From a virus, in the IMG/VR virus record IMGVR_UViG_3300009506_000178, positions 1 to 24,873 of that record: a DNA stretch of 24,873 bases, one strand, 5' to 3'. Of the stretch, positions 8,946-16,267 are shown piece by piece. The number at the start of each line of letters is the position of its first letter. Positions within the stretch are counted from its first letter, which is position 1. Below the pieces are notes generated by a model, which saw only the letters and a program-made list of their open reading frames with translations, was not told where the DNA came from and searched no databases. Made by a program: the position numbers and the translations under genes.

Positions 8946-9290
8946 TTACAGCTTGGTAGGTGCGCTGAAGATTGCAAATCCGCTCACAGAGTAAATCTGC
9001 TCGACTACCGCTGGTCGCAGGCCTGCTCTCGTCTCATGTAGCTTCTTGAATTCCTCTGGAGTTGGAGAAATGAGACAAGCATCGATAACCATATCCTCTG
9101 CTGCATCATTGATCTCTACTTCGTCATTGCTCTTGTTCATGAGCTCCTGAACCCCACGCTGAATCTCAGCATTGGCGATCCTGCCTAGTGGCTTGAAGTA
9201 GAAGACATCCCCTCCTGGGATATCCAAGGAGTACACCTCACCATGCTCTTTCTTCAGAGCTTCGATCTGTTCCTTAGTCAAATTAGACAT
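8946..9290 (-). CDS. Tail assembly chaperone-like protein, short paralogue
   Basis: A 114-residue acidic protein beginning MSNLTKEQIEALKKEHGEVY, with AGGAGG four to five bases before its ATG. The N-terminal half resembles the start of the next gene's product (ALKKEHG versus ALKQKHG, then a Ser-Leu strand and a Phe-rich strand ending in FKPL versus FKQL). The second half is helical with a conserved-looking acidic stretch around residues 53-72. It lies between the third tube-type gene and the longer paralogue, upstream of the tape-measure-position gene, so a tail assembly chaperone role is the best guess. The next gene begins in the same frame just four codons past this gene's TAA. Confidence 0.7.
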   Translation of the reverse strand: MSNLTKEQIEALKKEHGEVYSLDIPGGDVFYFKPLGRIANAEIQRGVQELMNKSNDEVEINDAAEDMVIDACLISPTPEEFKKLHETRAGLRPAVVEQIYSVSGFAIFSAPTKL

Positions 9291-9306
9291 ATTTCCTCCT
9301 ATGGAG

Positions 9307-10566
9307 TTATGATATGGAGAATGTTCTCCTGTTGGATCTCACATCTGTTCCATTGTAACTGGCTATTACATAGATGTATCCGTTTCCTGAGGTGATAGGA
9401 TATCCCTGCAGGATCTCGGTGAAATCTATGGTAGCGGTTCTTCCTTCATATCCTAGATTGAAGAAGAAACTTGGGTCATGATTCTCATAGTGCACCGCCC
9501 AGTGAAACTTAACATTATTTTGCAATCCATCTGGAACGCCAACTGCCTTTGCTTGAACTGCAATCAATGGGAATGTTCCGTTAGTGGCCGAAATGGTGAG
9601 GTGTTCTATTGGCTCTTCAATAACAACACCACTGAGAACCAGATTACTTAGAGCATTATCTTCTGTGCTCGCTGGGTCGTCGTCCACGGGGTTACCATCA
9701 GAATCAACAACTATCTCTATGGTATCCAGAGTCTCACCTACTTGATCAGTATTATCTGCATCATTAGAACCTGAATACTGTGAGCCGAAGGGATCTGATG
9801 CTCTTTCTGACTGCAGAGTTTGCCCCTCCTGCCCATGATATGGATCCATCATCTTTCCAAAGAAGGTGTATGCCTCAAAGAGAGGTTCACCATTTGGTGT
9901 TAGTAGTTGTCTGATACCAGTTATATGACAATCCCCAATACTCTTGACTGTCCACTCATTTGATGCATTGGAGATGTTCCCATAAATGACTTCTATGTCA
10001 AACCCAGACACTATCGTTTGCAGGCTTTTGTCCTTGTCGAGTGCCTGCTCTCGCAATCCCTGGGCCACCTGGCCCCAGATCCTGTCCTCAAGATATGTTT
10101 TCATACCATGAAAGTCCGCACCACTGTCCTGTTTTAGTGCTTCGTCTAGGATCCTATCGTAATTGGTAAACTTGGGGAGAGCTGGCCCAAACTGCGTGGA
10201 GCTTTGTGCTCTCTGTTCATATGCCTTCCTGGCCTTGTTCTGTTTGACCCTCTTGAGGATAGACTCACCAGATTCTCCTCTAGTGTTCAGATAGTCCAGG
10301 ATGGTATTGATATAGTCTCTGTCCTTGAAGGCAACAGTGAAGACCCCCTGCACTATTTGTGTGCCTCTAGCTATTGCATCATACTTATCAGATGCATAAC
10401 CGTATAGAGGGGCCTTCTGTTCAACCAGATCCCAGCTGATGGTAACAACCTCATCTACCCAGACGTTCCCAAAGAACACCTTAGTTTGAGCCCCAGAGAA
10501 GTACATATCAGTGTACTGGACTAGGTTTAGATCTGGCTGTTGTCTTATTAGATCAGTGTTTGGCAT
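9307..10566 (-). CDS. Third tube-type tail protein with acidic linker and beta-rich C-terminal domain
   Basis: This 419-residue protein shares the tube-type pattern of the two preceding genes: FSG at 23-25, a Glu-Gln-Lys-x-Pro strand, then ARG and FTVAFKDRD about 65-85. The later strands are recognisable but more diverged. Residues about 90-180 are an inserted helical, charged segment. Residues about 245-305 are an acidic, Ser/Asp/Asn-rich linker, and about 307-419 form a beta-rich domain that looks Ig- or FN3-like. The ATG at 10566 has GAGG about six bases upstream. As the most diverged copy and the one nearest the chaperone and tape measure genes, it may be a tube-initiating or tube-capping ring; that is inference. 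It could also be a baseplate-tube adaptor. Confidence 0.7.
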   Translation of the reverse strand: MPNTDLIRQQPDLNLVQYTDMYFSGAQTKVFFGNVWVDEVVTISWDLVEQKAPLYGYASDKYDAIARGTQIVQGVFTVAFKDRDYINTILDYLNTRGESGESILKRVKQNKARKAYEQRAQSSTQFGPALPKFTNYDRILDEALKQDSGADFHGMKTYLEDRIWGQVAQGLREQALDKDKSLQTIVSGFDIEVIYGNISNASNEWTVKSIGDCHITGIRQLLTPNGEPLFEAYTFFGKMMDPYHGQEGQTLQSERASDPFGSQYSGSNDADNTDQVGETLDTIEIVVDSDGNPVDDDPASTEDNALSNLVLSGVVIEEPIEHLTISATNGTFPLIAVQAKAVGVPDGLQNNVKFHWAVHYENHDPSFFFNLGYEGRTATIDFTEILQGYPITSGNGYIYVIASYNGTDVRSNRRTFSIS

Positions 10567-10620
10567 TTGCTACCTCAACCATATTGTACCACGTAATGGT
10601 CAGTAAACAAAGTTAGTTAC

Positions 10621-11547
10621 CTATCTAATATCAAGATAGCTCCAAGGAGTGTAATACGGTCCAGTCTTGTCCAGTGTCCCTTCCTTGGGTATGTTGTAGC
10701 TGTTCTTGGATAGATCTTCTAGTTGGGAATTCAGCAGGGCAAGTTCTGACAATAGAGAAGATCTTGTTGCGCCACTTGCAGTTGCGAGGCTGGTCTCCAC
10801 TTGTCCTATCTTACGAAGAATGCTAACGGCCAGCTCTATGTTCAACTGGGAAGTATAGTCAGAGAAGAAGATACCCTGATTGATGAATGTCTTTCCATCT
10901 GGACCAAACTCAAGACCATTTGGAGCCATGATTGTCATATCCCTTGCTAGATAGCTGGTGACATTCTCTGTAAAGATGTCATCGATGGACATAGTCTGGC
11001 CTTCGTTGACCATTTCAAGTCCATACAGGCGCATGGATGACATTACGCCAACCTCATTCTGGAAGGTGATTGTAATGTCTATCGGAGGGATTTGGTCTAT
11101 CAGTGTACTGTGTCCAGCTATATCTGGAGGATCATTCCTATTGATAGATGGTACCAACTCCCACAATGCATTCCTATCGAATACAGTAAACACCATGCTG
11201 CCAGCTATCGTCCTGGCTCCTCTGGTGAACCCCTTTGGATTGGATCTCCCAAGAGTTCTGACTGGATTCTTCTCTCTATGCACGGAGAAGGAGAATGTCT
11301 GGAGTTCAGCGAACTTCTTCAGCTTCCCATCAGAGTAGGCTTGGACAATAATATCACACCCAGAGAATGAGTGGTATCTGTTGCTTTGATCTACTAGTGC
11401 ATTAAATGGTTCTGGTAGTGCTCCACCAATAGGTAGCTGGGCAGCCACGTTGGCTATATTGGCAGGTGTAACCAGCTCATCTATATCTGGCACATCTACC
11501 CATTCAAGTGGATTCCCTACACTTGCTACAAGTCTCTCTTTAGACAT
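10621..11547 (-). CDS. Second tail-tube-type protein with N- and C-terminal extensions
   Basis: A 308-residue protein closely related to the 206-residue tube protein upstream. Shared landmarks are FSGCD at 61-65, a REK-x-P strand, RG-x-x-x-IAGS followed by FTVFDR, DQIPPIDIT, SM-x-x-YG-x-E and NEG-x-x-x-SIDDI. It differs by about 45 extra residues at the N-terminus and about 90 at the C-terminus, the latter including a Leu/Ser-rich helical stretch at about 230-285. The ATG at 11547 has GGGGGTGA directly upstream, a wobble version of the consensus, with a short spacer. That site can be paired into a hairpin with the preceding leader. It may form a special ring of the tube or a second tube layer; the exact role is not visible. 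Confidence 0.75.
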   Translation of the reverse strand: MSKERLVASVGNPLEWVDVPDIDELVTPANIANVAAQLPIGGALPEPFNALVDQSNRYHSFSGCDIIVQAYSDGKLKKFAELQTFSFSVHREKNPVRTLGRSNPKGFTRGARTIAGSMVFTVFDRNALWELVPSINRNDPPDIAGHSTLIDQIPPIDITITFQNEVGVMSSMRLYGLEMVNEGQTMSIDDIFTENVTSYLARDMTIMAPNGLEFGPDGKTFINQGIFFSDYTSQLNIELAVSILRKIGQVETSLATASGATRSSLLSELALLNSQLEDLSKNSYNIPKEGTLDKTGPYYTPWSYLDIR

Positions 11548-11598
11548 TTCACCCCCATAAGAGAAATGGGGATGGGGATAGAATTCCCCACCCCCATA
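11545..11598 (-). promoter_or_regulatory. Leader with two mutually exclusive hairpins over the second tube gene's ribosome binding site
   Basis: In minus-strand RNA the arm at 11578-11566 can pair with 11597-11585 to make a 13-bp stem (one G-U, loop of six). The same arm's 11574-11566 part can instead pair with 11558-11550, giving a 9-bp stem (one G-U, loop of seven) that buries the GGGGGTG ribosome binding site of the 308-residue gene. The upstream arm and the binding site share the sequence TTATGGGGGTG. Pairings are read directly; a regulatory role is inference. Confidence 0.5.
11566..11597 (-). terminator. Hairpin after the tail tube gene, terminator or attenuator
   Basis: The arms at 11566-11578 and 11585-11597 form a 13-bp GC-rich stem with a six-base loop, 20 bases past the tube stop. 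The single odd pair is G-U only in minus-strand RNA (A-C on the plus strand), which fits minus-strand transcription. The following bases are TTTCTCTT, pyrimidine-rich but not a clean T-run, so partial termination or 3'-end stabilisation are both possible. Confidence 0.65.
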
Positions 11599-11617
11599 AC
11601 GGAGTCATCGGCTCTAC

Positions 11618-12238
11618 TTACGCAGCTGGAATAGCACCGATAGCAGCAAGATGCTGAAGTGGGTTGTTTACAGATTCAACTGGTACCCACGGTGTCAGAG
11701 ATCTAGCTACAAAGGTCATCTGCGCTTCGTTTACGATATCATCAATGGACAATCCAGATCCTTCGTTAAGGATCTCAACTCCATAGATCTTCATACTGGC
11801 AATCTGGCCATACTCATTGGCAGCAGACAGCGTCACATCAAACGGTGGAACCTGATCAGAATAGACTGCCTTTCTGAGCTCTAGTCCCAGTGCGATGTTT
11901 GGAGACAGACCACTGATTTCATGTACCGACAGAACTGTCTCCTCAGGGTTCCGGATGTCATCGAACTTAGCGAGATATCTGGACTGATTGACAATGCTGT
12001 TCAGAACGTGTCTGTCAAACACAGTGAAGATCAGGGAGCCAGCGATGCCTCTCTTACCACGAGAGAACGCTCTTGGATCCGCATTGCCCATGGTGTAGAC
12101 TGGAGCCTTTTCTCTAGTTACACTGTAGGAAATACCCTGGATCTCCGCAACGACCTGATTGTGAAATACAGCCTTCACGTCGCATCCGGAGAACGCGGTG
12201 TATGTCCTAGTGAATTGGCTAGTTGCTAGTCCTACCAC
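11618..12238 (-). CDS. Tail tube protein (likely major)
   Basis: A 206-residue protein directly after the sheath, the standard place of the tube protein that forms the inner tail channel. It has FSGCD at 16-20, REKAPVY, RGKRGIAGS then FTVFDR, a DQVPPFDVT strand, SMKIYG and NEG-x-x-x-SIDDI. The short, compact size and beta-rich pattern fit a myophage tube monomer. The start is a GTG at 12238 with AAGGAG about eight bases upstream, so GTG is well supported. Hairpins lie both before and after this gene, which fits separate tuning of a highly expressed product. Two diverged copies of the same core follow it. Which of the three builds most of the tube is inferred from size and position. Confidence 0.8.
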   Translation of the reverse strand: MVGLATSQFTRTYTAFSGCDVKAVFHNQVVAEIQGISYSVTREKAPVYTMGNADPRAFSRGKRGIAGSLIFTVFDRHVLNSIVNQSRYLAKFDDIRNPEETVLSVHEISGLSPNIALGLELRKAVYSDQVPPFDVTLSAANEYGQIASMKIYGVEILNEGSGLSIDDIVNEAQMTFVARSLTPWVPVESVNNPLQHLAAIGAIPAA

Positions 12239-12260
12239 GGTTGAATCTCCTTTGTTGAGT

Positions 12261-12285
12261 AGGGACCCTCAGTGAGAGGGTCCCT
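12261..12285 (-). terminator. Perfect hairpin between sheath and tube genes
   Basis: AGGGACCCTC at 12261-12270 is the exact inverse of GAGGGTCCCT at 12276-12285, with a five-base loop. It begins nine bases past the sheath stop. There is no T-run after it, so it could be a weak terminator, a processing site or a 3'-protecting structure. Confidence 0.6.
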
Positions 12286-12293
12286 CTCGTTGG

Positions 12294-14855
12294 TTATAGA
12301 CTTGGTCTGAGCTTCACAGTAACCTTGATCTTCCGCATTTCAAACGGTGGGACCAGGATCATCTCAACATTGACGATCCCTGCTACCTGCTCAGCCGGTG
12401 TTGCTGTGACATTGAATGCAAAGTCCACCAGAGCTCTGGCCTCAACCATGGCCTGAAGACCCTTGCTCACAGCTGTATCAAGGGCTCTTCTCTGGGCCTC
12501 ATCGTTTGGCTCACCGATGAATGGCTCTGCAACCTCTCGTACAACATCCATAGCAGCGAACACAACTCTGACTGTTGAGAGTCTGACATAGTCAGATCCA
12601 GCAGCCGCAGCTGTAACTCCATCGGTAACTACGATACCAGGAGGAGTTCCACCTCTTCTCAGCGTCACATATCTCTTCTGAGATAGTGTGTTCAGCTGGC
12701 CATTGCTCAGTGGGTATCTCAGTCCAACCACCCTATCTACACGCTTGTTGGTAGTAGAACTCTGGGGTGGCAGAGTAGAGATCAGCCCAGCATACAGAGC
12801 CTCAGCAGTAGATGTGTATGGAACTGTTACTTCGTTGTTGATGAACAGCGGCTCCATCGCTACCACATTGACAAACTTGCTGTCGAATGCAGCCATGATG
12901 TTGGCACCTCTGGTAAGATCACTTGTGCTAACCTTTGTCAGCTTCGTGTACCAGTCATTCACATCTGTGAGACTATTAGAAGCAGCTGGCTTGACAGATA
13001 TGATACCAATGGCTTCATTCACTCCCTCCTGAAGATTCGTCAGGAAGTCGTGTAGAAGAATATGATATCCAGCATTCTGTGTCTCAAGATCACCAGTCTC
13101 CTCGTTGTACGTCTCCTTGGTGTCGTCTAGATACATATTCATCGGAACGAATATGTCCGCATCGTAGTTCTCAAGATTATCAAGCGCATCTTCGAGAGCA
13201 TCATACTTCTCTGCGTTAGTCATAACGATACCATCACTACCACCCTTAAGAGATACCGCGTTGAATCCAAGCGAGATCCATTCCGGCTGGTAGGAGTAGG
13301 TGAATCCTAGAGTGACAGGGACAGCTGCTGTAGCTGCTTCGATATCAGTCTTCGGAGAAGCATCCGTAGCTGGCCACAATAGCTTGCCAGTATCAGCATT
13401 CTCCAATATGATCTCACCATTTAGTCCAAACTGCTTCTTGTACTTGTAGGTGATGATCAGATTCGTAGGAACAGCATCACCGAAGTAGATGGTATTCCCA
13501 GATACGAAGTAGCTCTTCCAGTCCTCAGTTGCTTGAACAGCTGTTCTGGTAGCAACCTCTGTTAGAGAAAATGCAGTGCTTCGATAGCTGACAGTAAGAA
13601 TAGTCCCTACTTCAGGAACCGCGCCAGCAGTGAATGTAACATCTGGACTTGGGCCAGCTGCAGTCAATACATAGTCACCAGCATCTACCGCGCTTCTTAC
13701 ACTACCAACTGTCTTGTATAGTGTGAAGTTAGTAGAATCAACTGTGACTGCAGAGTCGGTCTCCCACGAGTACGTTAGCGTACCAGTGGATTCAACAAAT
13801 CCTATGAAACCATTCACAACATATTGCATTGCTTCGCTAGATGCAAATGATGTTCCATCCAGAGTTCCTATTGTCTTGGTTGTAGTAACATCGCCTCTGA
13901 TTGGTGTCTCGTCCAGCTGAATGGTGTTCTTTCCTGCAGTCTCTATAATCAGTTCAGCTGTGCCACCGCTGGAGTTAGGAACAAGAGCTATCTGATATGC
14001 ATCTGTTAGCTTAACGATCTTGTTACCTACAGTTGGGAAGTTACCAGTGTAGTTTCCATACAGATCTTCAACATTGGCAACGCCGGTTGGAAGACTAGTT
14101 GATGCATCCAATCCAACTACGTCGTCATCTAGTCTAGTCTTCAGCTCTAGTCTAATTAGCTCACCATCTACAGTAACACCAGAAGCCAGAGGAGAAGCAG
14201 ATGTCGTTCCAGCTACATCAACCTCAAAGCTAACAGACAGATCCTTCATCGTGGCCTGTATGATGTCACTCAGATCTGTGTTTGCATTGATAGCATCTGC
14301 AAGTTCCTTGACATTATGCACATCTGCGCTGTAGTTGATGTTGGAATTGTAAGAGAATGCACTCTCCACACCACTGTCGGGATTGAAGACTACTACACTC
14401 AGCTCTCCATCAACATAGTCAAGTCTGACACTCACGTTGTTGTACTCATCCCCCTCCTTGAGGGCTTCTATCAACAGAGCGTCCTGAATCTGCGTAGCAC
14501 CGTCTGATTCGAAAGTCGGATCATCGTACCCTGCACCACCTGCCGAATTAGCCTCAGCAAATCCAAGGGATGCCTTCTTTGCATTACCAATTCTGCATCC
14601 TCTTACGTCCTTAGCTGTAGCGTTGGCACCGAATGCCTCAAATATCCCTCGCACGAGGGTTCCATTACCATACGCTCCGAATATCTCCTTAGCATCGGAC
14701 AGATTTGTGATAGCCACAGGCTGGTTTAGCGGACCAGATTCAGCAGTACCTAGAATGACAATACTGTCACCCAGGTCCACTTGTCTATGGATCTGCAGAC
14801 CACCATCTTCAAGTGTAGAGGTTACACCTGGCAAATATGGGAATCTTTCAGCCAT
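12294..14855 (-). CDS. Tail sheath protein
   Basis: An 853-residue protein whose C-terminal part, about 708-853, is typical of contractile sheath proteins: a YPLSNGQLN segment, an RRGGTPPGIVVTDG strand, a helix around DVVREVAEPFIGEP, and a final beta segment ending in KIKVTVKLRPSL. The N-terminus (FPYLPGVTSTLEDGG, then GDSIVILGTAESGPLNQP) also fits the sheath start. The middle, about 110-560, is a large beta-rich and acidic insertion, making it longer than T4 gp18 and suggesting extra surface domains. The ATG at 14855 follows AGGAGG with a seven-base spacer. A hairpin and the tube gene follow. This identifies the phage as contractile. Confidence 0.92.
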   Translation of the reverse strand: MAERFPYLPGVTSTLEDGGLQIHRQVDLGDSIVILGTAESGPLNQPVAITNLSDAKEIFGAYGNGTLVRGIFEAFGANATAKDVRGCRIGNAKKASLGFAEANSAGGAGYDDPTFESDGATQIQDALLIEALKEGDEYNNVSVRLDYVDGELSVVVFNPDSGVESAFSYNSNINYSADVHNVKELADAINANTDLSDIIQATMKDLSVSFEVDVAGTTSASPLASGVTVDGELIRLELKTRLDDDVVGLDASTSLPTGVANVEDLYGNYTGNFPTVGNKIVKLTDAYQIALVPNSSGGTAELIIETAGKNTIQLDETPIRGDVTTTKTIGTLDGTSFASSEAMQYVVNGFIGFVESTGTLTYSWETDSAVTVDSTNFTLYKTVGSVRSAVDAGDYVLTAAGPSPDVTFTAGAVPEVGTILTVSYRSTAFSLTEVATRTAVQATEDWKSYFVSGNTIYFGDAVPTNLIITYKYKKQFGLNGEIILENADTGKLLWPATDASPKTDIEAATAAVPVTLGFTYSYQPEWISLGFNAVSLKGGSDGIVMTNAEKYDALEDALDNLENYDADIFVPMNMYLDDTKETYNEETGDLETQNAGYHILLHDFLTNLQEGVNEAIGIISVKPAASNSLTDVNDWYTKLTKVSTSDLTRGANIMAAFDSKFVNVVAMEPLFINNEVTVPYTSTAEALYAGLISTLPPQSSTTNKRVDRVVGLRYPLSNGQLNTLSQKRYVTLRRGGTPPGIVVTDGVTAAAAGSDYVRLSTVRVVFAAMDVVREVAEPFIGEPNDEAQRRALDTAVSKGLQAMVEARALVDFAFNVTATPAEQVAGIVNVEMILVPPFEMRKIKVTVKLRPSL

Positions 14856-14876
14856 TTGTGGTCCTCCTATTTACTT

Positions 14877-15713
14877 TCATAGAAGTTCGTCCTGCAGAGT
14901 GCCGGTCTCAAAACCAGCAGCCTCTGCTTCAGTATTTACAATCGCGAGGAGTTTCAAATGGATCTCCTCCATCCTACTATTGTCAATTCTGTAATACCTT
15001 TTCGTTCTTACGTAGTATCTCAGAGTTCTAGTATTCAAAGCTGTGGCCAACCTATCAACTCGTTCGTCCATGGTTCTTTCCATGAAGAGAACTCTAGGTA
15101 TGCCAATCTTCTGGAAATACCACTGAAACACCACTATCTGATCCTCGAACCACTCGGCTAGCTCTTCGCATTTTGCGTTGGTTTCCGAGAAGATGTCGAA
15201 CTGAATCACGTTATCGAAGTCTTGTTCGAAGATATCGACAAGCAAGTCCTTGTCAGTTTCATGCTTTGCGGCCCTTTCTATAATTCTGGGCTTCCATTGC
15301 TTGTTAGGACCAAATGGTTTATCCCCAATACTTCCTGGGGCTCTCCTAAATACCTTCCATGTTATCGTGTCCTGGAAGAGTCTGGCTCTCTGATCAGTGT
15401 TGCTTTGATCAGCAAATTGATCAGTATATGACTCATCAAGATCCACTATGAAATCAGGATAGGCATGGGCAAATCTAACATTGGGATCTAGCACCTGAAG
15501 CATCAACCACATGTGGTGGGCGAAGTGCCTTATATCTCCTCCATCCTCTGCACGTATCCTAGGAGGGTCAGTCCTCGAATTCGGAATCAAACCATGATCA
15601 TCTACCACGCCAGGTATGGGGACATAATCCCCAGTATCTGGATCTATCGCTCCAGAAGGGAGGACATCATCCTCTGTGATAACTACCTCTTGGAGAGGGA
15701 CATACTCGCTCAT
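14877..15713 (-). CDS. Neck protein, probable tail terminator/completion protein
   Basis: A 278-residue acidic protein placed just before the sheath, where phages usually encode the tail terminator or completion protein. I chose the ATG at 15713 because it overlaps the previous stop as ATGA, a typical coupled start; a TTG at 15743 would need a long overlap. The first 60 residues are Asp/Pro/Val-rich and probably extended. The core, about 65-278, mixes helices and strands, with a WFEDQIVVFQWYFQKIG helix near 175 and an aromatic-basic stretch (RYYVRTKRYY) near 230. I recognise no named family, so the function comes from gene order only. A baseplate or neck collar role is possible. Confidence 0.65.
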   Translation of the reverse strand: MSEYVPLQEVVITEDDVLPSGAIDPDTGDYVPIPGVVDDHGLIPNSRTDPPRIRAEDGGDIRHFAHHMWLMLQVLDPNVRFAHAYPDFIVDLDESYTDQFADQSNTDQRARLFQDTITWKVFRRAPGSIGDKPFGPNKQWKPRIIERAAKHETDKDLLVDIFEQDFDNVIQFDIFSETNAKCEELAEWFEDQIVVFQWYFQKIGIPRVLFMERTMDERVDRLATALNTRTLRYYVRTKRYYRIDNSRMEEIHLKLLAIVNTEAEAAGFETGTLQDELL

Positions 15714-16267
15714 GTCTTGATCGGTTCCCTTCTGCAGAGACAAGCGTAGAATTCAACCCTACCATTGTCCCCACGGAGTGGATAGATGTCGTTTATATTA
15801 TACTTATCTTCGTCTGGCAAAACAAGTTGTCCGATCTCTGGCTTCACAGAATGATCATCCCAATTAATCTCGTAAATGAAGTCCGTCCGCTTGGGTTTCA
15901 CGTCGTACTGGAGGAAGTAAATCCTGTAGTCAACGTGAATTACGCCTGGAGCAGTCTCCATTTCGAAGAATCTTGTGAGGCCACCAGAGATGACCTGGTC
16001 ATATCTGGCCAGGTGAAGTTCATCTGTGTACTCCCAAGAAGGCCCACCTACGGACTCTTTGTACTCATCGTCTACCCAGTATTCTGACCTCTGGGATAGG
16101 TCAAATCTACGATATACAACCCAATGGCCCTGTGGAAGATCAGTGGCTCCGTCCCCCTCAAGGATCTTCCTCAGCTCCTCTCTCATGTTTATGCTAGCGC
16201 CCCCGCTGGATCCTATCCATCTGGACGAGGATCCTGCAGATCCTACGCTGTAGAACTTGCGGGCCAT
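15710..16267 (-). CDS. Small neck protein, possible head-tail stopper
   Basis: A 185-residue protein whose ATG at 16267 overlaps the preceding stop as TAATG, with AAGGAG nine bases upstream. The first 30 residues are Ser/Gly-rich, then a short helix (MREELRKILEG) leads into a beta-rich core of many aromatic strands (VVYRRFDL, VDYRIYFLQYDV, FIYEINWDD). It ends with a CLCRR motif. Position between a connector-like protein and the presumed tail terminator suggests a head-tail joining or stopper role. No family is recognised with confidence. Confidence 0.6.
   Translation of the reverse strand: MARKFYSVGSAGSSSRWIGSSGGASINMREELRKILEGDGATDLPQGHWVVYRRFDLSQRSEYWVDDEYKESVGGPSWEYTDELHLARYDQVISGGLTRFFEMETAPGVIHVDYRIYFLQYDVKPKRTDFIYEINWDDHSVKPEIGQLVLPDEDKYNINDIYPLRGDNGRVEFYACLCRREPIKT

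Noticed and set aside
8930-8960. Frameshift between the two chaperone-like genes
   Set aside because: Both genes are already in the same frame, I saw no slippery heptamer, and the second gene has its own ATG and binding site.
15713-15743. Longer TTG start for the 278-residue neck gene
   Set aside because: It would overlap the previous gene by 34 bases, whereas ATG 15713 gives the standard ATGA coupling.
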